Source: JACQID01 sp035289125 (lineage in GTDB: Archaea; Aenigmatarchaeota; Aenigmatarchaeia; GW2011-AR5). From it: 13,787 nucleotides of DNA. Position numbers and translations under genes: made by a program. The notes under the pieces were generated by a model. It did no database searches and was not told the DNA's origin. It was given only the letters and a program-made list of their open reading frames with translations. This document shows positions 6,812 to 12,526 of the stretch, piece by piece. Every line of letters starts with the position of its first letter. Position 1 is the stretch's first letter. Location: positions 1 through 13,787 of the forward strand of contig DATDXW010000035.1 of assembly GCA_035289125.1 (NCBI GenBank), in the 5' to 3' direction.

Positions 6812-7171
6812 ATGGGAATATTTGATAGCATAAAAGCCAGGATAATGGGGCGGCGCGACGAGGAAGACCTGGACGACATAAAATCCTACGTCGCCGGCGA
6901 TGGATACGACGAGAAGTTTCGTTCCATGTCGCGACCCGAGCCGGAGGCGTCGCCAAAGCCGTGGGAGAGGGCTCCCATGTATCAACCCGAATCGGAAGAA
7001 ACGGGAACGGTGCTTGTACCACCGCCTGTTCCGATACGAGACGAATCGCGCAACTACGAGATACTGGAACGGCTCAAGTTCATTGAATCGCAATTGTCGG
7101 CAATCCGCAGCCAGACTGAAACGATTAACGAACGCTTGAAGAACATGGAGATGCGGACGGGACGGTACTAG
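6812..7171 (+). CDS. Small protein with a disordered middle and C-terminal coiled coil
   Basis: 119 residues. It starts with an amphipathic, basic segment (MGIFDSIKARIMGRR) that could bind a membrane or protein. A charged, proline-rich linker follows (~40-78, with PPPVPIRDE). The last ~37 residues have heptad-like spacing of I/L (EILERLKFIESQLSAI, then INERLKNM), as in a coiled coil. It is the third gene of the operon after the two paralogues and probably an adaptor for them. I recognise no family. Its TAG (7169-7171) overlaps the TAG of the convergent hisC gene by two bases. Confidence 0.65.
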   Translation: MGIFDSIKARIMGRRDEEDLDDIKSYVAGDGYDEKFRSMSRPEPEASPKPWERAPMYQPESEETGTVLVPPPVPIRDESRNYEILERLKFIESQLSAIRSQTETINERLKNMEMRTGRY

Positions 7172-8259
7172 CCGAGAAGTTCGCCGATTTCCGCAATAAG
7201 GTGATCGTTTTCTTCGGGCGTGCCGACCGTAATCCTGATGCAGTCAACCAGCCTTTCGTCACTGAAATATCGTACCAGTATATTATTTTTAGCCAACCCA
7301 TGATATAGCATTTCCGCCATTTCAGGCGATTCGGTTTTTGCCAGAACGAAATTGGCATGGGACGGCCGCACGGAAAATCCAACGTTCTCAAGGCTGCCAC
7401 GAAGGCGGTTTCTCTCGGATTTGATAAGTCTTATCATCCCGTCATAATATTCTATGGATTCCGGTTCAAGCGCTGCCAAGCCGACGGCGTAGGTGGCAGC
7501 ATTAATGTTATATGGCAATCTTATGGCGTCAATCTGGGAAATCACGGACGGATGACCCAGTCCGTACCCGAGCCTCATTCCGGCAAGCGCGAACGCTTTG
7601 GAAAATGTTTTGGTGACTATCAGGTTCGGGCAATCTTCCAGCAGTTTCAGCGAGTTTCCTTCTGCAAAATCGGCATATGCCTCGTCCTCAACGATTATAT
7701 TCGGGAACAGTTCCTCGCAGAGCCGCCTTACATCGTCAATGGGCGTGAGCGTCCCGCTCGGAGTGTGGGGGTTTGAAAAGAAAACAAGTTTCGGCCTCTC
7801 CGCAGACACTCTGTCAACGGGAAGCGTGTAATCATCCGGAAGGTCTATTATGCGGGGCGACGCGCCGGTCAGTTGTTCATAGACTGGCCACATGGAATAG
7901 TCCGGTTTCATGTACGCCAGTTTATCGCCCTTGTCCAGGAAAACCAATGCCACGTTTTGCAGAACCTCATCGGAGCCGTTTCCGAAAGTTATCTGTTCAG
8001 GGGCTAATCCCAGATGAGCAGCAAGTCTCCCTTTCAGTTCCTTGTGGTCACCGGGAGGATACCTGTTCAGAAATCCCGGTTCATTGAATTTGTTGCCAAC
8101 CGCCCTTACTGAAGGAGGGGGCGGGTATGGGGATTCATTCTGATTAAGCTTCGCCCATTCGGCGTAAGATATAATCTGCGCACCGCCGACATAAGGTTTC
8201 AGTCCTCTTATATTTGACCTTACAAGACGCAGAACTTGTGCTACGTTTCCTATGGGCAA
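7168..8259 (-). CDS. hisC: Histidinol-phosphate aminotransferase
   Basis: A PLP enzyme of fold type I, converting imidazole-acetol phosphate plus glutamate to histidinol phosphate. 363 residues, full length. It carries the HisC-type opening VRSNIRGLKPY (13-23) and LNQNESPYPPPP (38-49). GNGSDEVLQ (93-101) is the cofactor phosphate region, Asn163 lies in SNPHTPSG, Asp192 and Tyr195 in VEDEAY, the Schiff-base Lys221 in TKTFSKAFALAG, and Arg229 in MRLGYG. The start is TTG at 8257-8259 with GGTGG four bases upstream. There is no ATG before residue ~117, so the rare start is well supported. No other his gene is in the window, so an aromatic or general aminotransferase role cannot be excluded. Confidence 0.9.
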   Translation of the reverse strand: MPIGNVAQVLRLVRSNIRGLKPYVGGAQIISYAEWAKLNQNESPYPPPPSVRAVGNKFNEPGFLNRYPPGDHKELKGRLAAHLGLAPEQITFGNGSDEVLQNVALVFLDKGDKLAYMKPDYSMWPVYEQLTGASPRIIDLPDDYTLPVDRVSAERPKLVFFSNPHTPSGTLTPIDDVRRLCEELFPNIIVEDEAYADFAEGNSLKLLEDCPNLIVTKTFSKAFALAGMRLGYGLGHPSVISQIDAIRLPYNINAATYAVGLAALEPESIEYYDGMIRLIKSERNRLRGSLENVGFSVRPSHANFVLAKTESPEMAEMLYHGLAKNNILVRYFSDERLVDCIRITVGTPEENDHLIAEIGELLG

Positions 8260-8293
8260 TATACCACCTATACTGACTGCATATTCCCTCTGC

Positions 8294-8304
8294 TATATTT
8301 AAAT
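8294..8304. promoter_or_regulatory. Shared A/T box between hisC and tRNA-Leu
   Basis: TATATTTAAAT lies about 31 nt before the tRNA 5' end on the plus strand and about 40 nt before the hisC TTG on the minus strand. It reads as a TATA box in both directions. The spacing predicts a few-base tRNA leader and a hisC leader of about 13 nt that includes its ribosome-binding site. Confidence 0.5.
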
Positions 8305-8329
8305 GTCTGGGCGGCAAAGGCTTCGTAAA

Positions 8330-8460
8330 GCGGGGATAGCCAAGCGGCCAAAGGCACGGGACTTAAGAACAGGCAGATAGCTGCTTGATTTTGGCGAAAC
8401 GCCAATCGTAAGAAATCCCGGGACTTAGTGTCTTCGCAGGTTCAAATCCTGCTCCCCGCA
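8330..8460 (+). tRNA. tRNA-Leu(UAA) with a 47-nt intron
   Basis: A class II tRNA. The acceptor stem is GCGGGGA (8330-8336) with TCCCCGC (8453-8459) and discriminator A (8460). The D stem is GCC/GGC. The anticodon stem is CGGGA (8357-8361) with TCCCG (8416-8420), and the anticodon TAA is at 8364-8366. The long variable arm is GAC-TTAGT-GTC (8422-8432). The T arm is GCAGG-TTCAAAT-CCTGC (8436-8452). The intron, 8368-8414, lies after position 37. CTTA (8362-8365) pairs with TAAG (8409-8412) as the 4-bp central helix, with 3-base bulges AGA and AAA holding the cleavage sites: the archaeal bulge-helix-bulge. The intron interior forms GCAG/CTGC and TTGGCG/CGCCAA hairpins. CCA is not encoded. Confidence 0.95.
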
Positions 8461-8588
8461 TCAATGAGAGGAGAAAGAGTATTCGCCTACCATGAATGCG
8501 GATTGGTGTATAAAGAAAAACGGCTGGCAGAAAGATGCGAAAAATGGTGCAAGGAGCATCGCAGTTGCAATATTTTTGCTTTGTGGGA

Positions 8589-8630
8589 ATGCATTTAAAA
8601 ATCCACTGCTTAAAAGCAGTGGATTTGCAT
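8589..8630. repeat. Long perfect inverted repeat upstream of uL13
   Basis: AAATCCACTGCTT (8599-8611) and its exact complement AAGCAGTGGATTT (8614-8626) are separated by two bases. The arms can be extended outward by ATGCA/TGCAT around a short interruption. It lies between tRNA-Leu and the uL13 promoter (box near 8651-8660). It could be a transcription terminator hairpin, a protein-binding dyad or a small mobile-element relic. The rest of 8461-8689 shows nothing I can identify. Confidence 0.6.
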
Positions 8631-8650
8631 ATCTAATTCCAGAGAATTCG

Positions 8651-8660
8651 ATATTTAAAC
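8651..8660 (+). promoter_or_regulatory. TATA-like box for the uL13-uS9 operon
   Basis: ATATTTAAAC is centred about 35 nt before the uL13 ATG at 8690, predicting a leader of roughly 8-10 nt. Its position excludes the longer in-frame uL13 start at 8492. Confidence 0.5.
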
Positions 8661-8689
8661 ATTCCCATAAAGTAGAAAGAGCGACAATT

Positions 8690-9097
8690 ATGGTAATCAT
8701 AGACGCGAAGGATGCGGTTCTGGGAAGGCTTTGCACTCACGTGGCGAAGAGTCTTATCAGAGGTGAAGACGTGGTCGTGCTCAACGCCGAGAAAGTCATA
8801 GTCACAGGAGCGAAGAAATTCACGACCGAGACGTATCTTGCGAAGAGGGAGATAGGAGGCTTCAACAAGGGCCCATATTTTCCCCGTTCTCCTGATGGCA
8901 TAGTGAGGCGCACCATACGCGGGATGATGCCTTACAAAACCAAAAAAGGCAGGGATGCCATGAAGAAGTTATACGTGGCTATCGGCGTGCCTGCGAAATA
9001 TGCCGGCAAGGAAACGGTAAAAGCAGGTCAGAAGGACATAAAGTCGCGGTTTGTTTACATTGGAAACATAGCAACGTCTATAGGGTGGAGAAAGTGA
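8690..9097 (+). CDS. rpl13: Large-subunit ribosomal protein uL13 (L13p), archaeal type
   Basis: 135 residues of the archaeal/eukaryotic L13 family, a 23S rRNA-binding protein of the large subunit. Recognisable blocks are the N-terminal IDAKDAVLGRLCTHVAKSL, the strand VVVLNAEKVIVTG, the segment GPYFPRSPDGIVRRTIRGM, then MPYKTKKGRDAMKKLYVAIGVP. The length fits the archaeal family (about 140). The frame is open to 8492, but the family N-terminus begins at MVIIDAKDAV and the promoter lies between, so 8690 is the start. It is followed by uS9 after a 106-base gap, the archaeal gene order. Confidence 0.95.
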   Translation: MVIIDAKDAVLGRLCTHVAKSLIRGEDVVVLNAEKVIVTGAKKFTTETYLAKREIGGFNKGPYFPRSPDGIVRRTIRGMMPYKTKKGRDAMKKLYVAIGVPAKYAGKETVKAGQKDIKSRFVYIGNIATSIGWRK

Positions 9098-9165
9098 CGC
9101 GAAGTATGGTAATAAATAATATGGGATACGCACTTGATGGAAACCGACGCGACGGAAGGCGAAGC

Positions 9166-9196
9166 CGTCATACAGAATCGTGCGTCATACAGCATC
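9166..9196 (+). repeat. Tandem repeat in the uS9 leader
   Basis: CGTCATACAGAATC (9166-9179) and CGTCATACAGCATC (9183-9196) are two copies with a 17-base period and one mismatch in 14. They end eight bases before the uS9 ATG at 9204. Just upstream, GACGG (9151-9155) can pair with CCGTC (9165-9169). The arrangement could be a regulatory site in the uL13-uS9 spacer or a chance duplication. Confidence 0.5.
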
Positions 9197-9203
9197 AAGG
9201 GGT

Positions 9204-9632
9204 ATGGTGAAGAAAGTGACAGGAAAGAAGAAGACGATGATAGCTATAGGCAAGCGCAAGCGTGCCGTTGCCAGAGCGGTGATAAGTGAAGGCAAGGGCA
9301 CGGTGCGCGTTAATTCCGTTCTCCTGTCGAACATACAACCGAGATACAAGAGGATGAGGATGGAAGAGCCGATAATACTCGCAGGTCCCGCTGCAAGCAC
9401 GGTTGACATAGACGTTTCCGTAAACGGCGGTGGCGTATGGGGGCAGGGTAATGCGGCGCGCACCGCGATAAGCAACGCGCTAGTTCTGTGGACGAAGGAC
9501 AAGGCGTTGAAGGAGATTTATACTGCTTACGACCGTTCTCTGCTCGTTTCGGACGCGCGCCGGACAGAGCCTCACAAGCCATCGCGCTCAAAGGACGGGC
9601 CGCGCGCTTCAAAGCAGCAGAGCAAGCGATAA
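9204..9632 (+). CDS. rps9: Small-subunit ribosomal protein uS9 (S9p), archaeal type
   Basis: 142 residues from the ATG at 9204. The family starts at AIGKRKRAVARAVISEGKGTVRVN. Other marks are GGGVWGQGNAARTAISNALV (the conserved glycine-rich segment) and the basic C-terminus, SDARRTEPHKPSRSKDGPRASKQQSKR (shown in parts: SDARRTEPHKPS, then SKDGPRASKQQSKR), whose end reaches the P-site tRNA in ribosomes. Start choice is uncertain: 9237 (MIAIGKRKRA) gives 131 residues, nearer the usual archaeal length, while 9204 has AAGGGG directly upstream. The frame also reaches a GTG at 9180, which I reject. A T-run (9645-9650) after the stop may end transcription. Confidence 0.93.
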   Translation: MVKKVTGKKKTMIAIGKRKRAVARAVISEGKGTVRVNSVLLSNIQPRYKRMRMEEPIILAGPAASTVDIDVSVNGGGVWGQGNAARTAISNALVLWTKDKALKEIYTAYDRSLLVSDARRTEPHKPSRSKDGPRASKQQSKR

Positions 9633-9648
9633 CTTCGCGCGACTCTTT

Positions 9649-9930
9649 TTACAGGGAGAAGCCAATTTCTTTTCTTATCGTTTCCTTTATTTCTTCGGCT
9701 CGTCTTGGATTGAGAGAGACATGAAGACCATAGGAAGTCGGTTTCTTGATTATGAACCCTTCCCGTACCAAATCTTCGGCGATGTTCGCAGCGTTTTTCA
9801 TACCCGCTTTTCCAAGAGATTGGGATTTGAACTGACGAAGCATGTTTTCCCATGCAGTATGGCTTTCGCCCCATTTTCTTTTTCGCGCCAGCGCGAATAA
9901 TATTTTTGCGCGAATCAGGTCACTATCCAT
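9649..9930 (-). CDS. Small winged-helix-like protein
   Basis: 93 residues. The middle looks like a compact helical DNA-binding fold: two helices (DLIRAKILFALARKRKWG and AWENMLRQF), a third (KNAANIAEDLVREGFI), then a beta hairpin IIKKPTSYGLHVSLNP that fits a wing, and a C-terminal helix. The helix-then-wing pattern LVREGFIIKKPTSYGLHVSLN is why I call it winged-helix-like; I cannot name the family. It converges on uS9 with 16 bases between stops and diverges from the HTH gene at 10017. A 16-bp palindrome sits between its TATA-like box and its ATG, so autoregulation is plausible. Confidence 0.6.
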   Translation of the reverse strand: MDSDLIRAKILFALARKRKWGESHTAWENMLRQFKSQSLGKAGMKNAANIAEDLVREGFIIKKPTSYGLHVSLNPRRAEEIKETIRKEIGFSL

Positions 9931-9933
9931 AAT

Positions 9934-9958
9934 TTTACATGAATGTAAAGTTTTAAAT
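9934..9958 (-). promoter_or_regulatory. TATA-like box with adjoining palindromic operator
   Basis: ATTTAAAA on the minus strand (9951-9958) is centred 25 nt before the ATG at 9930. TTTACAT (9934-9940) and ATGTAAA (9943-9949) form a perfect dyad with a 2-base centre, exactly between the box and the start. A repressor bound there would block initiation. The likely binder is one of the two flanking DNA-binding proteins; this is inference. Confidence 0.5.
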
Positions 9959-10016
9959 AATCATTGATTCATATGATAATAATAATAAAAACTTAGACGG
10001 ATGGAGATTGTTCGAT

Positions 10017-10331
10017 ATGGAAAAATCAATGCTGCTGGAAGTCATAGGCGATACGCCAATGAATAGAGTGATAGACTTCCTCATAGAAGGAATGGGAATA
10101 AACTACACCAAGAGTGACATAGCCGAGGGTGCGGGCATATCCAGACCAACGCTGTATAAGATATTTTCTTCGCTTGAAAAGCAGGGTGTAATAAAGATGG
10201 CGGGAACGGCAGGGCGGATAAGCCTCTACACTCTGAACACAGAGAGCGCGAAGATAAAGGCTCTGATTGGACTGGAAGAGATACTGCTGAAGGAGTCTTT
10301 TCCTGCTCGGAAGATAGCGATACGGGTGTGA
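10017..10331 (+). CDS. Helix-turn-helix transcriptional regulator
   Basis: 104 residues from the ATG at 10017. A TTG at 10008 is in frame, but GGAG at 10003-10006 is too close to it and better placed for 10017. The helix-turn-helix is YTKSDIAEGAGISRPTLYKI with SLEKQGVIK following, and the strand pair IKMAGTAGRISLYTLN forms a wing. A short leucine-rich helix ends the chain and may dimerise. It resembles small archaeal winged-helix regulators, and the specific target is unknown. It is divergent from the small winged-helix-like gene at 9930, with only 86 bp between the starts, and lies upstream of rpoN on the same strand. Confidence 0.75.
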   Translation: MEKSMLLEVIGDTPMNRVIDFLIEGMGINYTKSDIAEGAGISRPTLYKIFSSLEKQGVIKMAGTAGRISLYTLNTESAKIKALIGLEEILLKESFPARKIAIRV

Positions 10332-10358
10332 CAACGTTTTATATCACGCAGTAATCGC

Positions 10359-10367
10359 CTTTTTAAG
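10359..10367 (+). promoter_or_regulatory. TATA-like box for rpoN-ksgA
   Basis: CTTTTTAAG is centred about 36 nt before the rpoN ATG at 10400. GGTTGAG at 10387-10393 could act as a ribosome-binding site in the short leader. Another A/T stretch, GTTTTATATC (10336-10345), is a weaker alternative. Confidence 0.4.
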
Positions 10368-10399
10368 AATAACGATTAACAGTATAGGTTGAGATAACT

Positions 10400-10588
10400 A
10401 TGATAATTCCCGTAAGATGCATGACGTGCGGAAAGCCGGTTGGAGGCTTGTGGGAGAAGCTCAAAGCCCGCAAAGGCGAGGACGCCGGTAAAGTTCTGGA
10501 TGATTTAGGCGCTGAACGATATTGTTGCAGGGCGACGCTTATGACGCACGTGGACACGCTCAAGGACGTGGCGAGATTCCGCACATGA
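10400..10588 (+). CDS. rpoN: DNA-directed RNA polymerase subunit N (Rpb10)
   Basis: 62 residues, the archaeal counterpart of Rpb10, a small zinc-binding subunit needed to assemble the polymerase core. The zinc ligands are all present: C7-x2-C10 in VRCMTCGKPVG and the adjacent C42-C43 in ERYCCR. LDDLGAERYCCRATLMTHVD is the family signature (read as LDDLGAERYCC then RATLMTHVD). In many archaea rpoN directly follows uS9; here two small genes separate them. Its TGA overlaps the next ATG (10585-10588), coupling it to the methyltransferase gene. Confidence 0.95.
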   Translation: MIIPVRCMTCGKPVGGLWEKLKARKGEDAGKVLDDLGAERYCCRATLMTHVDTLKDVARFRT

Positions 10589-11262
10589 TGCACCAGTTCT
10601 TTCTTGAAAATCCGCTTATTCTAGAGAAAGAGGCAGACCTTGCCGACGTGAAAGAGGGGGACGTGGTTCTGGAAATAGGCGCGGGAACCGGCAATTTAAC
10701 GCGCACGCTTGCCGAGCGGGCGAAAGTTATAGCCGTGGAGAAGGACGGGCGGTTCATAGAAGAGCTGAAGGAAATAGACAACGCCGAAGTCGTCCACGCG
10801 GACGCGCTTGAATTTCTGAAGAAAAACCATAATTTCAATAAAGTCGTTTCCAATATCCCTTATTATATATCCCAGCCGATACTTCTGGCGTTGCTCAAGC
10901 ATCGCTGGGAGGCGTGCGTTTTGCTCGTGCAAAAAGAGTTCGCTGAAAAGTGCCTGGGCAACGGGAAGCTTGGTCTGATTGTCAGGGAGTGCTGCGATGC
11001 AAAAATACTCGGTTACGTGCCGGAGAACGAATTCACGCCCAAAGGCATAGATTCGGCGCTGCTTGTGCTGCGTCAGCGCAATCTCATGGACGGGAAGTTC
11101 TGGTCATTTCTTTGCCGCGCGTTCATAATAAAGAACAAGAACGCCTCGAAGCTGGAAGGATGCCCGTTGAAACTGGCGGCTAAAAAGATTCACCAACTGA
11201 CGCTGGAGGAATTGAAGGGAATTTACGGCGCGAATAAGGTTAAATCTTTTGCGAATAAATAA
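10585..11262 (+). CDS. ksgA: KsgA/Dim1-type rRNA adenine dimethyltransferase, short form
   Basis: 225 residues. Predicted to use S-adenosylmethionine to dimethylate the two adjacent adenosines near the 3' end of 16S rRNA. Visible motifs are the family opening HQFFLENPLIL, motif I EIGAGTGNLT (30-39), acidic Glu52 in AVEKDGR (motif II), Asp73 in HADALEF (motif III) and the catalytic NIPYYIS (90-96). FTPKGIDSALLVL fits the family's later FxPxPxVDSA segment in modified form. The chain is about 40 residues shorter than usual, with a reduced C-terminal helical domain. The start is ATGA-overlapped with rpoN, and a second ATG follows at once. The frame's upstream extension to 10522 lies inside rpoN and is rejected. 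Confidence 0.9.
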   Translation: MMHQFFLENPLILEKEADLADVKEGDVVLEIGAGTGNLTRTLAERAKVIAVEKDGRFIEELKEIDNAEVVHADALEFLKKNHNFNKVVSNIPYYISQPILLALLKHRWEACVLLVQKEFAEKCLGNGKLGLIVRECCDAKILGYVPENEFTPKGIDSALLVLRQRNLMDGKFWSFLCRAFIIKNKNASKLEGCPLKLAAKKIHQLTLEELKGIYGANKVKSFANK

Positions 11263-11266
11263 TTTT

Positions 11267-12130
11267 ATGGCATATTCTGTCGTGGAAAAACAAGAATTGA
11301 GGCTTGCCATCCCGTTGCAGGAATTGTGGATGGATGCCATCATTAATCCGAGACTTCCCGAAAGTTATGCGAGGGGAATGCAATATACAGATAGGTATCA
11401 TCCGGAAGATAGGGACGGGTATCCTTTATCGGAGAAGCACACGGGGGCTTTTCCTGTTATTCGCATTGATAACGATGTTTCTGGTTATGCCGAAAGAGCA
11501 CGAGCGGGAATGACGGAGACCACGACGGGCGCATATTCGCAGAACGCCGTCTATATGCCTGCAATGCACACGCAGGACGCGTATTTGCAGGAAGCTATCA
11601 ACGAGATAGCGCGATCGGTAAAAGAAGAAGACGCGCTTGGCGTGGAGCGGGAAGACGGCGGCGAAATACCGTTCGTTATATATTCTGAAACAAACCCGCT
11701 TGGCGTCACGGGCTTTGACGAGGATGGGAATCCAGTCATGATGGGTGTAAGCAGTAGCGTTTTGCGTTCTTACGGTAAGTTTGAGAGGGTGGTGCGCCAC
11801 GAGATGGAGCACGCCGACGCGGCCGCGCTTATCAGATATGCGGATGTGCCTGATTACGTGGCGAGGGTGTTAATTGAAGGATACGCCGAATACAGGATGA
11901 TGAGGAACCATCCCGAGCATGCCCGAGAGATTTTATCGGACACTCCTTATGGGAAGGAAATTGCTCTGGCGCAGCAGATAGAACATTCTTACGTTTCTAA
12001 AGACGGTATGCATGGTTATCGCGCATTTATGGAAGACGTCATGGAGCATGAATCCATGGCTTACGCGCTTGCCCAATTGGAGAGAAGCATAAACGACCTG
12101 CAGGGAAGAGTAAACGAGAACAGGAACTGA
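11267..12130 (+). CDS. Predicted zincin metalloprotease
   Basis: 287 residues. The key evidence is HEMEH (His178, Glu179, His182), an HExxH zinc-protease motif inside a helix (RVVRHEMEHADAAALIRYA). It is followed by EGYAEYRMM with Glu204 and Glu208, suitable for a glutamate third ligand as in gluzincins. No signal peptide or membrane segment is visible, so it probably acts in the cytoplasm. The N-terminal half (~40-130) is polar without a recognised domain. It starts four bases after the ksgA stop and is probably in the rpoN-ksgA transcript. An in-frame ATG at 11249 lies within ksgA and is less likely. The family is not named, and the proteolytic role is inferred from the motif. Confidence 0.65.
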   Translation: MAYSVVEKQELRLAIPLQELWMDAIINPRLPESYARGMQYTDRYHPEDRDGYPLSEKHTGAFPVIRIDNDVSGYAERARAGMTETTTGAYSQNAVYMPAMHTQDAYLQEAINEIARSVKEEDALGVEREDGGEIPFVIYSETNPLGVTGFDEDGNPVMMGVSSSVLRSYGKFERVVRHEMEHADAAALIRYADVPDYVARVLIEGYAEYRMMRNHPEHAREILSDTPYGKEIALAQQIEHSYVSKDGMHGYRAFMEDVMEHESMAYALAQLERSINDLQGRVNENRN

Positions 12131-12133
12131 TTA

Positions 12134-12451
12134 TTATTCAGGGGCGTCTGAATACAGCAAATAGTCGAAGGCTCTGCGTATTGCGGTATGGATTATGTCG
12201 TTGGCGGAAGAATCACCGTTGCCATACATCTGAATGCAATTGAGGGAACCCGGATAATTGGCAAACTCGTGGAGTATGACAACGCATACCGTTTCCATAC
12301 GCCCGTCGCCTTCCTTGGAAAGCCGATATACCCACGCTCCCGGCGGCGGGCCCGGCAGAATAGCGTCGCGGAGATGCGTGGCGTAAATTTCTCCCCGCTG
12401 AAGCTCTTCCACGAAAGACTGTGAAAATGCGTATTTGATTGGAAGCTGCAT
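12134..12451 (-). CDS. Unidentified 105-residue protein
   Basis: It appears to be a compact alpha/beta protein with an N-terminal helix (SFVEELQRGEIYATHLRDA), a glycine/proline-rich turn (LPGPPPGAWVYRL), a hydrophobic strand (ETVCVVILHEF) and a C-terminal helix (DIIHTAIRRAFDYLLYS). No family is recognised and no catalytic motif is evident. It converges on the zincin gene with three bases between stops and diverges from rfcL. A TATA-like box (CTTTTAATAGA on the minus strand, 12472-12482) is centred 26 nt before the ATG, predicting a leaderless mRNA. An overlapping ORF of 89 residues in another frame starts close by, but this frame has the correct promoter spacing. Confidence 0.6.
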   Translation of the reverse strand: MQLPIKYAFSQSFVEELQRGEIYATHLRDAILPGPPPGAWVYRLSKEGDGRMETVCVVILHEFANYPGSLNCIQMYGNGDSSANDIIHTAIRRAFDYLLYSDAPE

Positions 12452-12471
12452 TTTTTATTCACTTCCCGAAT

Positions 12472-12482
12472 CTATTAAAAGG
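12472..12482 (-). promoter_or_regulatory. TATA-like box for the 105-residue gene
   Basis: Centred 26 nt before the ATG at 12451. The 75-bp space to the rfcL start at 12527 holds no equally clear box for rfcL; CTTAAT at 12501-12506 is the nearest candidate. Confidence 0.45.
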
Positions 12483-12526
12483 CAGGATTTTTCACACACT
12501 CTTAATCTTTCGCGGTATTTACTATC

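Noticed and set aside
8492..8689. N-terminal extension of uL13 by 66 residues
   Set aside because: The extension contains the 13-bp palindrome and the predicted promoter, and the uL13 family begins at MVIIDAKDAV.
10522..10584. Upstream extension of ksgA inside rpoN
   Set aside because: No homology to the family, and the ATGA overlap with the rpoN stop gives a natural start at 10585.
12193..12462. 89-residue minus ORF overlapping the 105-residue gene
   Set aside because: It overlaps in another frame, has many Arg/Ser/Phe residues with no clear secondary structure, and its start does not fit the TATA-like box as well.
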